A stretch of 64,000 nt of DNA from Cycloclasticus sp. 46_120_T64 (GTDB lineage Bacteria; Pseudomonadota; Gammaproteobacteria; Methylococcales; Cycloclasticaceae), in assembly GCA_002162695.1 (NCBI GenBank), contig MAAM01000005.1:62001-126000 (forward strand), in the 5' to 3' direction. Position numbers and translations under genes: made by a program. The notes beneath the pieces were generated by a model. It was given only the letters and a program-made list of their open reading frames with translations, did no database searches and had not been told where the DNA came from. Below, one piece after another: positions 31,984 to 43,823 of the stretch (the stretch's first letter is position 1; each line of letters starts with the position of its first letter).

Positions 31984-33204
31984 TTAAGAACGATATTCAG
32001 CGTTAATTTTCACGTAGTCATAAGACAGGTCACAGCTTAAAACCGATGCCGTATGGTCACCTTGTGCCAAACAAATACGTACGCTTATTTCATCTTGCAG
32101 CATAACCCGCTGCCCTTGCTCTTCGGTGTAGGCTACACAACGCTTACCGGCTTCCACAATACAAACTTGATCGAGATAGATGGCAATGTCATCAACATTC
32201 ATAGAACCTATATTAGCCCGCCCCACTGCCGATAAAATACGCCCCCAATTGGGGTCGGCAGCAAAAAATGCGGTCTTTACTAACGGAGAATGCGCTACCG
32301 TATAAGCCACTTCTTTAGCATCAGCAACACTCGCCGCTTGCTCCACTTGAATGGTAATTAATTTCGTTGCACCTTCCCCATCACGCACGATCGCTTCGGC
32401 TAAATAGGCACAAACTTCACAGATCTTTTCGAACATCGTTACATACCGTGAATCAGCCGTCGATTGAATCTCCTGGCAATCCAGTACGGCCGTTGCAATG
32501 AGCACCACCGCATCATTGGTTGAGGTGTCCCCATCGACCGTAATACTATTAAAGGATAAAGCAACCGCCTGAGCGAGCATCTGCTGCAACACCGGCTGGC
32601 TAACTGGCATATCAGTCGCGATATAAGACAACATCGTCGCCATATCGGGCCGAATCATCCCAGAGCCCTTAGCAATACCGGTAATAGTTACCGTTTCACC
32701 ATCCAGCTGAAAGGTTTTACTACAACCCTTCGGGCAAGTATCGGTGGTCATAATCGCCTGCGCGGCGTTTTCCCAATGATCTTCGGCTAAGTTATCAATC
32801 GCAGCACCTAAACCGGCAATTAATTTATCAACGGGCAAAGGCTCACCGATCACCCCAGTGGAAAAAGGCAGTACCGTCGTTGCCGAAGATTGGGTCAAGT
32901 CCGCCAACGCGCTGCAACACTGTTCAGCCGCCAACAAACCTAAATCACCTAGACCTGCGTTGGCATTTCCAGAGTTAATCAATAAATAACGCGGTGCCGT
33001 TTCCAGTAGGTGTTTTTTCGCTAGCGTTACCGGAGCCGCACAAAACCTATTTTTGGTGAATGTTGCCGCCACTTGACTGGCAGCGCTAATCTCAAATACG
33101 GTTAAATCATCGCGCTCAGTTTGTCGAATACCCGCCATTGAGGTGCCTAAACGAACACCACTGACCGCTTGCAAATCTAATTCAACTAAACCACCTACCG
33201 GCAT
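31984..33204 (-). CDS. argJ: Bifunctional glutamate N-acetyltransferase / amino-acid acetyltransferase ArgJ
   Basis: From MPVGGLVELDLQAVSGVRLGTSMAGI; autocleavage region GIAKGSGMIRPDMATMLSYI; listed start 33363 overlaps secA. Confidence 0.94.
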   Translation of the reverse strand: MPVGGLVELDLQAVSGVRLGTSMAGIRQTERDDLTVFEISAASQVAATFTKNRFCAAPVTLAKKHLLETAPRYLLINSGNANAGLGDLGLLAAEQCCSALADLTQSSATTVLPFSTGVIGEPLPVDKLIAGLGAAIDNLAEDHWENAAQAIMTTDTCPKGCSKTFQLDGETVTITGIAKGSGMIRPDMATMLSYIATDMPVSQPVLQQMLAQAVALSFNSITVDGDTSTNDAVVLIATAVLDCQEIQSTADSRYVTMFEKICEVCAYLAEAIVRDGEGATKLITIQVEQAASVADAKEVAYTVAHSPLVKTAFFAADPNWGRILSAVGRANIGSMNVDDIAIYLDQVCIVEAGKRCVAYTEEQGQRVMLQDEISVRICLAQGDHTASVLSCDLSYDYVKINAEYRS

Positions 33205-33223
33205 ACCACTCGCTCCTAATATT

Positions 33224-35884
33224 TTATAGCTTGCCGTGGCAATGCTTGTATTTTTTACCCGAATCACAAGGACAAGGGTCATTACGACCAACCTTCCTAT
33301 CCATCCGTTTAAACGGCTGGTCTTTTTCCATCGATGACGTTTCCGCTTCGCTTTCCAAAGCATTCACATCGGCGTGCTGGAATTCCATTGCTTGTTGTAC
33401 TCGGCGCTGATCATCCACTGCCTGCGCGTCTTCTTCGGCACGAACTTGCACTTTCGTCACCAACGCCACCACCTCTTGTTTTAACGCATCAAGCATCGCA
33501 GTGAATAACTCAAAGGCCTCTCGTTTGTACTCTTGTTTAGGGTCTTTTTGCGCATAACCACGTAAATGAATACCCTGCCTTAGGTGATCCATTGCGCCTA
33601 AGTGATCACGCCATAAGGCATCTAAGGACTGTAACATCACTGATTTTTCGAAGTGCCTCAACACACTCGCACCGGCTAAAATTTCTTTTTTCGCATAATC
33701 ACCCGTCACCGTCGTCAATATCAACTCACGCAGGTTTTCTTCGTGCAGTTGATTATCATCTTCCAACAGCTGTTTGATCGGCAGTTCGCAAAGAAACTCA
33801 TCAGCAAGCGCCTGCTGTAAACCCTCGACATCCCATTGATCATCCATCGATTGAGGCGGAATATATTGGTCAATGACCCCGCCAACCACGTCTTCACGAA
33901 TAGAAACGATAGTGCCGGCAATATCGCCGGCACGCATAATGTCATTACGCTGCTCATAAATCACCTTACGCTGATCATTGGCAACGTCATCGTATTGCAA
34001 TAATTGTTTACGAATATCGAAGTTATGCCCTTCCACCTTACGTTGCGCGTTTTCAATCGCCTTGCTCACCCAAGGGTGTTCAATCGACTCGCCATTTTCT
34101 AAACCTAGCTTCTGCATCAAACCAGAGACTCGGTCCGAAGCGAAGATACGCATTAAACTATCTTCTAGCGACAAGTAAAAACGACTTGAACCTGGGTCAC
34201 CCTGACGGCCAGAACGCCCTCTAAGCTGGTTATCGATGCGGCGTGACTCATGTCGTTCGGTACCAATAACGCGCAGGCCACCAACGTCTAATACGGCTTG
34301 GTGTCGCTCAGCCCAACCACTGCTCTGTTCGTCATTTTTACCGCCCAACACAATATCCGTTCCCCGACCGGCCATATTGGTCGCAATCGTCACCGAACAT
34401 AAAGCACCCGCATTGGCGATAATTTGCGCTTCTCGTTCATGCTGTTTTGCATTCAGCACCTCATGCGGTACTTTCTTTTTCTTTAAACTATCGGAGATAA
34501 ATTCAGAGACCTCAATCGAGGTCGTACCGACTAATACCGGCTGTTGACGCTGAAAGCACTCTTCGATATCGTCAACAACCGCAAGGTATTTCTCTTCCGC
34601 GGTTAAATACACTAAATCGCCTTCATCCTCACGTGACATTCCACGATGAGTAGGAATAACGATGACTTCTAAGCCGTAAATTTGTTGAAATTCAAACGCC
34701 TCGGTATCTGCTGTGCCGGTCATTCCCGACAGCTTGTCGTACATGCGGAAGTAATTCTGGAAGGTAATCGACGCCATGGTCTGATTTTCGCTTTGAATCT
34801 TCACCCCTTCTTTCGCTTCAACCGCTTGATGTAAACCATCACCCCAACGACGACCCGGCATGGTACGCCCAGTGAATTCATCGACGATCACCACTTGCGC
34901 GTTTTGGATGATGTAATCAACGTCTTTTTGATATAAAGAATTAGCGCGTAAAGCCGCATATACGTGATGCATTAAACCAACATTAGACGCATCGTATAAG
35001 CTCTCATGCTCGCTTAATAAACCAGCATCCACCAGTAGCTGTTCTATTTTTTCATGACCCGTTTCGGTTAAATAAACTTGTTTAGACTTTTCATCAACGG
35101 TGAAATCACCGGTACTAGCTTCTTCTTTGGACTCTATTCCAGCGGTTAAATCTTTAACCAGCACATTGAGTTTTGCGTATAACTCACTTTTATCGTCGGT
35201 TGGCCCCGAAATAATCAACGGTGTCCTAGCCTCATCAATCAAGATTGAATCGACCTCATCGATAACCGCGTAATGCAATTCACGCTGCACCTTATCTTCA
35301 ACCCCAAAGGCCATATTGTCCCGTAGGTAGTCGAAGCCAAATTCATTATTAGTGCCATAGGTAATGTCAGCCGCATAAGCTTCGCGGCGTTGATCAGGGC
35401 TCATGACGTTGGTAATCACCCCGGTCGTCATGCCAAGGAATTCAAATAACTTCCCCATCCAGGCCGAATCTCGTTCAGCCAAATAATCATTCACCGTCAC
35501 CATGTGCACGCCTTTACCAGGCAAAGCATTCAAGTAGGCCGCAAGGGTCGCCACAAGGGTCTTACCCTCGCCCGTTTTCATCTCCGCGATGCGACCATCG
35601 TTAAGTACCATGCCGCCAATCAACTGCACATCAAAATGGCGCATACCGAGGGCACGAATACCCGCTTCACGAACCACCGCAAAGGCCTCAGGAATTAAGG
35701 ACTCAAGGCTGTCGCCCTGTTGAACTCGGCCTCTAAACTCTTCAGTTTTAGCCTTTAACGCCTCATCATCAAGCGCATGTATCGCCTCTTCAAGCCCATT
35801 AACTCCTTTAACGGTTTTCTGTTTACCCTTAACAAAACGGTCATTCCTGCTACCAAAAACTTTTTTTACTATATTCGAGATCAT
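33224..35884 (-). CDS. secA: Preprotein translocase ATPase SecA
   Basis: [37 protein letters not shown]-terminal SEC-C motif [20 protein letters not shown]. Confidence 0.98.
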   Translation of the reverse strand: MISNIVKKVFGSRNDRFVKGKQKTVKGVNGLEEAIHALDDEALKAKTEEFRGRVQQGDSLESLIPEAFAVVREAGIRALGMRHFDVQLIGGMVLNDGRIAEMKTGEGKTLVATLAAYLNALPGKGVHMVTVNDYLAERDSAWMGKLFEFLGMTTGVITNVMSPDQRREAYAADITYGTNNEFGFDYLRDNMAFGVEDKVQRELHYAVIDEVDSILIDEARTPLIISGPTDDKSELYAKLNVLVKDLTAGIESKEEASTGDFTVDEKSKQVYLTETGHEKIEQLLVDAGLLSEHESLYDASNVGLMHHVYAALRANSLYQKDVDYIIQNAQVVIVDEFTGRTMPGRRWGDGLHQAVEAKEGVKIQSENQTMASITFQNYFRMYDKLSGMTGTADTEAFEFQQIYGLEVIVIPTHRGMSREDEGDLVYLTAEEKYLAVVDDIEECFQRQQPVLVGTTSIEVSEFISDSLKKKKVPHEVLNAKQHEREAQIIANAGALCSVTIATNMAGRGTDIVLGGKNDEQSSGWAERHQAVLDVGGLRVIGTERHESRRIDNQLRGRSGRQGDPGSSRFYLSLEDSLMRIFASDRVSGLMQKLGLENGESIEHPWVSKAIENAQRKVEGHNFDIRKQLLQYDDVANDQRKVIYEQRNDIMRAGDIAGTIVSIREDVVGGVIDQYIPPQSMDDQWDVEGLQQALADEFLCELPIKQLLEDDNQLHEENLRELILTTVTGDYAKKEILAGASVLRHFEKSVMLQSLDALWRDHLGAMDHLRQGIHLRGYAQKDPKQEYKREAFELFTAMLDALKQEVVALVTKVQVRAEEDAQAVDDQRRVQQAMEFQHADVNALESEAETSSMEKDQPFKRMDRKVGRNDPCPCDSGKKYKHCHGKL

Positions 35885-35935
35885 TGACGATAAATTTTAT
35901 TGTAAAACGAAAGCCCGAATGATACCGCAAAACTA

Positions 35936-36078
35936 CTAGGGAAGCCCTGATTAAGTCTGGTTGAATTTAGGCTGAGAAGAAATGCTTCCAAACTTCTTCG
36001 AAGCGAGTGGTAATGTCCCACTACTACTGCGATCGTCGGATAAGTTTGGAGCTATTTCAGCCCATATAAAAAAATCAT
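35936..36078 (-). repeat. Dispersed non-coding repeat, copy A (longer copy), possible IS-end/MITE relic
   Basis: Reverse complement matches 1181-1262 in two blocks; bounded by CTAGGGAAGCCCTGATTAAGTC. Confidence 0.6.
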
Positions 36079-36281
36079 GAGTTGATCTGGGATTCCCATA
36101 CACTGGGTGTTTGCGGAGCAGGAATTTAACATCTAGCGCTAGAACACACCATGATCAGTAATTGTTGACGTGAAAAACAGCAACATCATCTTGAACGAGT
36201 TGCTTAACTGATACTTATTGGCGGCTTATTCTCAGGCTCACATATAAAACCTATAATTATAAAAACCAGACTATCTTGTCA

Positions 36282-37193
36282 TCAGCGAGCACTGTATAGG
36301 TATTTCCGCGGGTTAACCTTCTTACCATTGCGTAACACTTCGAAGTGAACATGCGGCCCCGTAGAACGCCCCGTTGAGCCCATTTTTGCAATGACCTCAC
36401 CCTGTTTAACCAAGTCCCCGACCTTCACCAACATTTCTTTATTATGCCCATAACGGGTCACATAAGAGCCGCCATGATCGACCTCAATTAGAAAGCCATA
36501 ACCACTCTTTTTACTCGCGATGGTGACCAAACCCGAGGCCGCGGCTAATACCGCAGTACCGCTCTTACCCGCGATATCCACCCCATGATGAAAGGCCTTC
36601 TTACCGCTAAAAGGATCTGCGCGATAACCATAATATGAAGACAACCAACCTTTCTCAACCGGCAAACCCGCTGGACGAACCTCCTTAAGAAGCTTCCTAT
36701 CCGCGGTAAACACCGTCAATAATTCTAGTTGTTTTTCGCGCAACGACAATTTCAGGTCTAATTGTTCGATCTCTCCCAGCAATTGTCCTTGGCTAAAACT
36801 ATCAGCGAGGGGTTTCCATTCAGCGCTACCTATCGCCGGTAGCTGGTCAAAATTAAATTCGCTCGAATTTAGCTTCGCTTTTTTTGCCAAGTGCTCACCC
36901 ACCGCATTTAAACGAGTCAATTGAGCCTGCATTTGCCCAATACGCAAGGCCATACCATCGAGTGTGTGCTGGGTTTTGTTACGTAAACGCTGAATTTCCG
37001 CGCGTTGTACGACGAGTTCTTGCTGGGCATTATTATTCGCCAGACTCGGTAACGGCTCAGCCCCACTCAGTGGGATAAAGTAGTTCGCCAAGCCTAACAG
37101 CAGACCACTAACCAGCACAGTTAGTAAGTGAACTCGCCCAACAGAAAAACGCAGTGTTTTCCTTTGTCCTTTTGTTAGCAGTATAATTTGCAT
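36282..37193 (-). CDS. M23 family metallopeptidase
   Basis: FHHGVDIAGKSGTAVLAAASG...TGRSTGPHVHFEVLRNGKKVNPRKYL. Confidence 0.92.
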   Translation of the reverse strand: MQIILLTKGQRKTLRFSVGRVHLLTVLVSGLLLGLANYFIPLSGAEPLPSLANNNAQQELVVQRAEIQRLRNKTQHTLDGMALRIGQMQAQLTRLNAVGEHLAKKAKLNSSEFNFDQLPAIGSAEWKPLADSFSQGQLLGEIEQLDLKLSLREKQLELLTVFTADRKLLKEVRPAGLPVEKGWLSSYYGYRADPFSGKKAFHHGVDIAGKSGTAVLAAASGLVTIASKKSGYGFLIEVDHGGSYVTRYGHNKEMLVKVGDLVKQGEVIAKMGSTGRSTGPHVHFEVLRNGKKVNPRKYLYSAR

Positions 37194-37232
37194 ATTATTT
37201 AACTTAATTAAGCTTTCATACTTCTCTAGCCA

Positions 37233-37673
37233 ATGTTTAAACAGCCGTTCAAAAATAACCCATTATCGAAAAGTGGCCTACAGCAGGTGCAAAAGACCCT
37301 ATCAAAACAGGGTAAATTACTGGGTATCGTCAAAAGCAGCCTACCTAAGGATTTAGCCTCCCATTGTCTGCACGTTATCACTAACCAAGGCAGGGTCACT
37401 GTATTTACCGATTCATCGGTATGGGCCTCTAAATTACTTTACTTGCGGAAGGTCATTCTTGATGAATTATCGTCTCACTTTGGCACACCGCAAAAATCCT
37501 TAAAGATTAAAGTGCTCAGCAAGCAGGTGAGTAAAGCAAAATCTCGGCCAAAATCACCTTCTAATACTGCACTCAGCTTCCTAGCACAAGCCAATGACGC
37601 CGATGCAACAGACCCGCTCGGTGTCTCCATGAATAAGCTCATTACAGCCCTACAAAAAAAGCGTCAGACTTAA
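37233..37673 (+). CDS. DUF721 / DciA-like protein
   Basis: Short basic protein between lpxC and M23/sec[31 protein letters not shown]. Confidence 0.78.
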   Translation: MFKQPFKNNPLSKSGLQQVQKTLSKQGKLLGIVKSSLPKDLASHCLHVITNQGRVTVFTDSSVWASKLLYLRKVILDELSSHFGTPQKSLKIKVLSKQVSKAKSRPKSPSNTALSFLAQANDADATDPLGVSMNKLITALQKKRQT

Positions 37674-38584
37674 ACCGTCGCCGGTAAGGGTTCAATATAA
37701 GAGATAGGATAAGTATCTTCTTCGTCGAAGGTGACTTCTTCCCATGCATCTTGTTGCTGCAGTAAGGCGCGCAGTAATTTGTTATTTAACTCGTGACCAG
37801 ACTTATGACCTTTAAATTCACCAATTAAGCTATGGCCCAATAAATATAAGTCACCAATGGCATCGAGAATTTTATGTTTAACAAATTCATCTTCATAACG
37901 CAGACCATCTTCATTCAACACACGGAAATCATCGACAACAATGGCGTTATCCATACTGCCGCCTAAGGCAAGATTGCGCTCCCGCAACATTTCAATGTCC
38001 TTCATAAAACCAAAGGTACGCGCACGGCTGATTTCTTTTACGAAAGAGGTCGATGAGAAATCGATGCAAGCTTCTTGCACCCGGGACTTAAAAACGGGGT
38101 GTTCAAACTCGATACTAAAACCGACTTTGAAACCTTCGAAAGGTACAAAACTGGCCCATTTATCGCCATCTTCGATTCGCACTTCTTTCTTGATACGGAT
38201 ATAACGTTTAGCCGCATTTTGTTCTTCAATGCCCGCAGATTGCAATAGAAACACGAAAGGACCGGCACTGCCGTCCATGATGGGCACTTCGGCCGCACTC
38301 AAGTCGATATAAATATTATCGATGCCTAAACCAGCAATAGCCGAGAGCAAGTGCTCAACCGTCGAGACTCGAACACCGTCTTGAATCAACGTCGTTGATA
38401 ACTGTGTATCACCGACGTTTTCAGCTTTTGCGGGAATCACCACCGGTTCATCAAAATCTATACGCCTAAATACGATACCGACATTTACCCCAGCAGGGCG
38501 TAGTGTTAAATAGACCTTTTCACCACTGTGTAAGCCGACACCCGTGGCACGAATCACATTTTTCAGCGTCCGTTGTTTAATCAT
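37670..38584 (-). CDS. lpxC: UDP-3-O-acyl-N-acetylglucosamine deacetylase
   Basis: [48 protein letters not shown]. Confidence 0.97.
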   Translation of the reverse strand: MIKQRTLKNVIRATGVGLHSGEKVYLTLRPAGVNVGIVFRRIDFDEPVVIPAKAENVGDTQLSTTLIQDGVRVSTVEHLLSAIAGLGIDNIYIDLSAAEVPIMDGSAGPFVFLLQSAGIEEQNAAKRYIRIKKEVRIEDGDKWASFVPFEGFKVGFSIEFEHPVFKSRVQEACIDFSSTSFVKEISRARTFGFMKDIEMLRERNLALGGSMDNAIVVDDFRVLNEDGLRYEDEFVKHKILDAIGDLYLLGHSLIGEFKGHKSGHELNNKLLRALLQQQDAWEEVTFDEEDTYPISYIEPLPATV

Positions 38585-38736
38585 TGATAGACTCCAAGCA
38601 AGTATTTAATAGTTGAATTGTTGTTATTATTATCACGCAATCTTAACACATCACGTGTATTTAACAAAAACCCCCGCGTAAACCAGCTTCCTGCCGTCCC
38701 GATCTTAGATCCATTAAGAGCGACCAGCCACCTCTT

Positions 38737-39897
38737 TTAGTCAGCCTGCCTTCTCAAGAACGCCGGAATATCTAAATAGGCGGTATCTAAAGGCTTATCG
38801 GTTGCTGTTACCGCTTGACTTGCGACCTCTTGATTTTCCCGAATAATCGTTGGAATATCGAGATTTTCCTCTGCCAATTTGGCCGCTTGAGCGGGCTCTT
38901 TCACCACGTGTACAATCGGTGTCATTTCAACTACAGCCGCCTTACGTCCTAAGCCTGTAGCCACCACGGTCACACGCATTTCACCCGCTAAATCTGGGTC
39001 AATCACGGTTCCTACTACCACAGTTGCATCATCCGCGGCAAAATCACGTATCGCTTGGCCAACTTCTTCAAACTCACCAATCGACATATCAAGACCTGCC
39101 GTAATATTCACCAAAATACCTCGTGCGCCTTGCACGTCAATATCTTCCAATAGGGGGCTGTGAATGGCCGCTTCAGCCGCTTCTCGCGCACGGTCTTCAC
39201 CTGACGCATTGCCCGTACCCATCATTGCATCACCCATTTCAGACATCACCGTCCGTACATCGGCGAAATCGACGTTGATCAGGCCTGGTCGAATAATTAA
39301 TTCCGCAATGCCCTGTACCGCACCTAATAACACATCGTTAGCGGCTTTGAATGCATTTAACAGGCTCATTTCCTTGCCTAAAACGTGCATCAATTTTTCA
39401 TTTGGGATGGTAATTAAGGAGTCCACATGGTTAGCCAGCTCTTCAATCCCCGCTTCGGCTATCAGCATTCTTTTTTTACCTTCAAACGGGAAAGGCTTAG
39501 TAACAACCGCCACCGTTAAAATCCCCATTTCTTTGGCCACTTCGGCCACAACAGGTGCCGCGCCAGTACCCGTCCCACCGCCCATACCGGCGGTAATGAA
39601 CACCATATCCGAGCCCGTAATAACCTCTTGAATTCGCTCTCTATCCTCTAACGCCGCTTCACGTCCAACCTCAGGGTTAGCCCCAGCCCCCAAGCCTTTG
39701 GTATGGGTATTACCGAGTTGCAACACGGTTCTTGCTGGCGAATTTTTAAGTGCCTGTGCATCGGTATTGGCACAAATAAATTCGACCCCATCGATTTCAC
39801 TGCTCACCATATGGCTCACCGCATTACCACCGCCACCACCAACACCAATTACTTTGATTACTGCATTTTGTGAATTTGCATCCATTAATTCAAACAT
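38737..39897 (-). CDS. ftsZ: Cell division protein FtsZ
   Basis: [20 protein letters not shown] tubulin signature; C-terminal tail [11 protein letters not shown]. Confidence 0.98.
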   Translation of the reverse strand: MFELMDANSQNAVIKVIGVGGGGGNAVSHMVSSEIDGVEFICANTDAQALKNSPARTVLQLGNTHTKGLGAGANPEVGREAALEDRERIQEVITGSDMVFITAGMGGGTGTGAAPVVAEVAKEMGILTVAVVTKPFPFEGKKRMLIAEAGIEELANHVDSLITIPNEKLMHVLGKEMSLLNAFKAANDVLLGAVQGIAELIIRPGLINVDFADVRTVMSEMGDAMMGTGNASGEDRAREAAEAAIHSPLLEDIDVQGARGILVNITAGLDMSIGEFEEVGQAIRDFAADDATVVVGTVIDPDLAGEMRVTVVATGLGRKAAVVEMTPIVHVVKEPAQAAKLAEENLDIPTIIRENQEVASQAVTATDKPLDTAYLDIPAFLRRQAD

Positions 39898-39945
39898 GTC
39901 GTTCCCCTGTTATATTCGTTCAATATTTTGTTCAATTATTCTTAT

Positions 39946-41175
39946 TTAAAAATTACCCTGAAACCAGCTTTTCATTTTCTCCCACATAGCCTGAAAACCA
40001 CCTTTATCTTCAACGCTACTTGCGACGCTGTTTTGCTGGCCAAATAACAGCAAACCCACCCCCGTCGCATAAATTGGGTTACGAACCACATCGCTTAATC
40101 CTGATACATACTGCGGGTAACCCAAACGAACTGGCATATGAAACACTTCCTCTGCCAGTTCAACTAAACCTTCTACTTTTGCACTGCCCCCGGTTAACAC
40201 CACCCCGGCGGCGACGATACTCTCAAAACCACTACGCCTTAATTCGGCTTGCACTAACATCATCAACTCCTCATAACGAGGTTCGATTATTTCAGCCAAA
40301 TTGCCACGTGATATTTTACGTGTTGGACGATCGCCGATACTCGGCACGTCAATCATTTCTTCGCCTTGTACGAGCTGAGTCAGTGCACAGGCATATTTCA
40401 ATTTTATGTCGTCGGCGTGCTGCGTTGGTGTTCGTAACGCCACCGCAATATCATTGGTCACTTGGTCACCAGCAATAGGTATAACCGCGGTGTGGCGAAT
40501 AAAACCATCACAAAAAACCGCGATATCCGTGGTGCCTCCACCAATATCAACGAGACAAACACCCAATTCTTTTTCATCATCCGTTAGCACCGCGCTACTC
40601 GATGCCAGCTGCTCTAAAATAATGTCATCAACTTCTAAACCACAGCGGCGCACACATTTAATGATATTCTGCGCGGCACTCACCGCACCGGTCACAATAT
40701 GTACCTTCGCTTCGAGTCGAATCCCTGCCATACCAACGGGCTCTTTAATCCCTTCCTGACCATCGATGATAAATTCCTGCGGCATAATGTGCAGAATTTT
40801 CTGATCAGCGGGTATCGGCACAGCCCGCGCCGAATCGATCACTCGTTCTATATCCGACGGAATAACCTCATTTTCTCGTATCGCCACCACTCCGTTAGAG
40901 TTCAGGCTACTGATATGACTGCCCGCGATACCAACAAATACCGAGTTGATCTGACAACCCGCCATTAATTCAGCTTCTTCTACCGCTCGCTGAATAGAAT
41001 GCACGGTGGACTCTAGATTGACCACCACGCCTTTTTTCAACCCACGCGAACGGTTCGAACCAATACCAATAACGTCTATCGTGCCATCGGGGGTTATTTC
41101 ACCGACAATCGCCGCCACCTTGGATGTACCTATATCCAGACCAACGATTAAATTTTTATCATTATTCTTTTTCAT
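39946..41175 (-). CDS. ftsA: Cell division protein FtsA
   Basis: LIVGLDIGTSKVAAIVGE, GGGTTDIAVF; between ftsQ and ftsZ. Confidence 0.97.
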   Translation of the reverse strand: MKKNNDKNLIVGLDIGTSKVAAIVGEITPDGTIDVIGIGSNRSRGLKKGVVVNLESTVHSIQRAVEEAELMAGCQINSVFVGIAGSHISSLNSNGVVAIRENEVIPSDIERVIDSARAVPIPADQKILHIMPQEFIIDGQEGIKEPVGMAGIRLEAKVHIVTGAVSAAQNIIKCVRRCGLEVDDIILEQLASSSAVLTDDEKELGVCLVDIGGGTTDIAVFCDGFIRHTAVIPIAGDQVTNDIAVALRTPTQHADDIKLKYACALTQLVQGEEMIDVPSIGDRPTRKISRGNLAEIIEPRYEELMMLVQAELRRSGFESIVAAGVVLTGGSAKVEGLVELAEEVFHMPVRLGYPQYVSGLSDVVRNPIYATGVGLLLFGQQNSVASSVEDKGGFQAMWEKMKSWFQGNF

Positions 41176-41180
41176 TCTTT

Positions 41181-41969
41181 TTAACCCTTAACCCGGCGCT
41201 GTTCTTTTAAGGTAAAAACCGCAGACTGACCCTTTGACTTAGCTAATTGATAACCTTCTCGCCAAGCCACCGACACACCATTTGGGTAACGTAAATCAAT
41301 CGTGTCGATATACGCTAGTAAATCGCCATCAAGCGACGCTAATAGCGCCAATGATTTGCTGATTTTTTGTGTTGGCTGTTGCTTACCGGCCTTTACCTTA
41401 ACTCCATTACTTAATACCACTGTCCAGCTGCCATGTTTGGCCAAATCCAAACTTGACACCGACAAACCCAGTTCCTTTATCGCACTATCAATCCTTTGCT
41501 GCTCAGCCAATATCGGCCTATTCTGTTCAGCGCCACCCGTTAAATGGGGTAAGGCCAATAAAGCCGGTGTCAGCTCAGGCTGAAACACCTCACCCAACTC
41601 ATTCAGCAGCTGTTTTTCATTCCATACCGCAACGGGCTTCTGTTCATCAAACGACAGCACCATAGTATCTGGCCAAACCCGTCTAATACGTGCATCAGCC
41701 ACCCACTCAAGCTCGGTTAGCTGGCTTAAAATCGCCTCGCTATCCATCGCAAAATACCCCGTCTCAACCAGCTCAGCTAATGATTCAGCCACCGCCTCTT
41801 TCGACACGTGTCTTAGCTCACCTTCAATTCGCACATGCTTAATCGGCATGGTCGTCGCTTGTTGCAACCAGTGTTGCAATTGCCATAAGCCAACGATAAG
41901 TAACAACAGCACGATGGCGTAATGTATTTGGCCCGCTAAACGCCGATATAAAACACCCACAGAACCCAT
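41181..41969 (-). CDS. ftsQ: Cell division protein FtsQ
   Basis: POTRA/FtsQ features (VRIEGELRHVSKEAVAESL); start at MGSVGVLYRRL overlaps ddl stop (TAATG). Confidence 0.92.
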   Translation of the reverse strand: MGSVGVLYRRLAGQIHYAIVLLLLIVGLWQLQHWLQQATTMPIKHVRIEGELRHVSKEAVAESLAELVETGYFAMDSEAILSQLTELEWVADARIRRVWPDTMVLSFDEQKPVAVWNEKQLLNELGEVFQPELTPALLALPHLTGGAEQNRPILAEQQRIDSAIKELGLSVSSLDLAKHGSWTVVLSNGVKVKAGKQQPTQKISKSLALLASLDGDLLAYIDTIDLRYPNGVSVAWREGYQLAKSKGQSAVFTLKEQRRVKG

Positions 41970-42913
41970 TATTCTACCACCTTCCGCGTGGATATACTTG
42001 CTTGCAACACGCGCCAAACCAACTCTTCGAAGCTAATCCCTGCCTGCTTTGCAGCCATCGGCACTAAACTGTGCCCCGTCATCCCTGGCACCGTATTAAT
42101 TTCCAATAATTGAGCTTGACCATTACCATCCAACATGAAATCGACTCGCCCCCAAGCTGAACCGCCAAGCACCTCAAAGGCTTCTAGGGCTAGCACCTGT
42201 AGTTGCCGCTCTCGCTCTTTTGCTAAACCACAAGGGCAATGATATTTTGTGGTATCCGTTTTGTACTTTGCTTCATAATCATAAAACTCATTGGGTGTTT
42301 CCAAACGAATGATCGGCAAGGCTTTACCCGCTAAAATAGCAACGGTAAATTCAGCCCCCTCCACCCATTGTTCGGCCATCACATCACAGCCGAATTGAGC
42401 CGCATTCGTAAATGCCTCATGCAACTGCTTAAGATTATCCGCTTTTGCCATGCCTAGGCTTGAACCTTCTAAGGCAGGCTTAACCATCAATGGGAAACCT
42501 AGTTTCTTTGCACAATCCTCTACATCAGCTGCATCGGTTAATTTCATCCACGCCGGTGTAGGAATCCCAGCACCAAGCCAGCAAAGCTTAGTGCGTAACT
42601 TATCCATCCCCAAAGCAGAGCCTAATACCCCACTGCCGGTATAGGGGATACCCATCAGTTCGAGCGCCCCCTGCAATAAACCATCTTCACCACCACGGCC
42701 ATGAATGATATTAAACACTCGGTCTATACCCCGTTGTGTTAACTGTTCTAAACCTTGTGTTTTCGGGTCAAACTTAATCGCATCGACACCCTGAGCCAGT
42801 AGCGCTTGCAACACCGCCTGACCACTTAATAGGGAAATCTCACGCTCTGCCGCGTTACCGCCCATTAACACTGCTACTTTGCCAAATATGGCGGGATCTT
42901 TATGCTCATTCAT
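41969..42913 (-). CDS. ddlB: D-alanine--D-alanine ligase
   Basis: VAVLMGGNAAEREISLLSG, GRGGEDGLLQGALELMGIPYTGSG, LEINTVPGMTGHSLVP. Confidence 0.96.
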   Translation of the reverse strand: MNEHKDPAIFGKVAVLMGGNAAEREISLLSGQAVLQALLAQGVDAIKFDPKTQGLEQLTQRGIDRVFNIIHGRGGEDGLLQGALELMGIPYTGSGVLGSALGMDKLRTKLCWLGAGIPTPAWMKLTDAADVEDCAKKLGFPLMVKPALEGSSLGMAKADNLKQLHEAFTNAAQFGCDVMAEQWVEGAEFTVAILAGKALPIIRLETPNEFYDYEAKYKTDTTKYHCPCGLAKERERQLQVLALEAFEVLGGSAWGRVDFMLDGNGQAQLLEINTVPGMTGHSLVPMAAKQAGISFEELVWRVLQASISTRKVVE

Positions 42914-43817
42914 CTGCAGAGCCCTCCCCTAGCATTCGCACCTCGGTTTCTAAACGCACACCTTGCTGTTCTAATACCGTGTTTTGTACTTCTGCAATCA
43001 AACACTCAATATCTTTTGCCGTAGCGGATCCCACATTAAGGATAAAATTAGCGTGTTTTTCAGACACCTGTGCACCGCCAATTTGTTTGCCTTTCAAACC
43101 ACTTTGTTCGATCAGGCGCGCAGCATAATCAGCCTCGGGGTTTTTAAACACCGAACCACAACTGGGCATATTCGTCGGCTGAGACGCCGACCTTGCCGCC
43201 AATAGTTGACGAATCTTTTTTCGACTCTGCTGTTTATCACCCGCTGGTATTTTCAAATAACAGGCCACGAACCATTCATCAGCCGCTAACGAGACACGTC
43301 GATAAGCCACCTCAAATTCATCTGCCCGACGTTCAATCAATTCGCCTCGGCGGTTAATCAACAAAACTTTTTTCACCAACGACCAGGTCTCGCCACCAAA
43401 AGCACCCGCATTCATCGCTAGCGCACCGCCCATGGTACCGGGGATGCCGGCTAAAAATTCAGCACCAAACATCTCCTTTTCAGCCGCCCATTTAGCAACA
43501 CGCGCACAGGGTACGCCCGCTTCAACATAAACTTCATTTTGCTCTACATCTCGCAGCCCTTTTAAACAACCACGGGTATAAATAACCGAGCCGCGAATAC
43601 CGCCATCACGAATTAGCACATTACTGCCCAAGCCCAACCAAGTAACTGCTTCATCAACCGGTAATGAACGTAAGTAGCACTGCACGTCTTCAATACTGCT
43701 GGGCTTATATAAACGATCAGCCAGCCCACCGACGCGCCAAGAGGTATAGCGAGCCAAGGGCTGCTGCTCCATCAATTGTCCGCCGAGTTGGTTGATTGTT
43801 ACTGTCATCGTCTGCAT
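42906..43817 (-). CDS. murB: UDP-N-acetylenolpyruvoylglucosamine reductase
   Basis: YTSWRVGGLADRLYKP, GIPGTMGGALAMNAGAFGGE, SCGSVFKNPE. Confidence 0.96.
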   Translation of the reverse strand: MQTMTVTINQLGGQLMEQQPLARYTSWRVGGLADRLYKPSSIEDVQCYLRSLPVDEAVTWLGLGSNVLIRDGGIRGSVIYTRGCLKGLRDVEQNEVYVEAGVPCARVAKWAAEKEMFGAEFLAGIPGTMGGALAMNAGAFGGETWSLVKKVLLINRRGELIERRADEFEVAYRRVSLAADEWFVACYLKIPAGDKQQSRKKIRQLLAARSASQPTNMPSCGSVFKNPEADYAARLIEQSGLKGKQIGGAQVSEKHANFILNVGSATAKDIECLIAEVQNTVLEQQGVRLETEVRMLGEGSADE

Positions 43818-43823
43818 AGTCCT

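Noticed and set aside
33205-33363. N-terminal extension of the argJ ORF ([14 protein letters not shown]...)
   Set aside because: Overlaps the 3' end of secA out of frame; ArgJ homology begins at MPVGGLVELDLQ.
37670-37673. Convergent dciA-like and lpxC genes overlapping at their stop codons (TTAA)
   Set aside because: Compact but ordinary arrangement; no evidence of special function.
39164-39631. 155-aa ORF antisense to ftsZ
   Set aside because: Shadow ORF opposite ftsZ.
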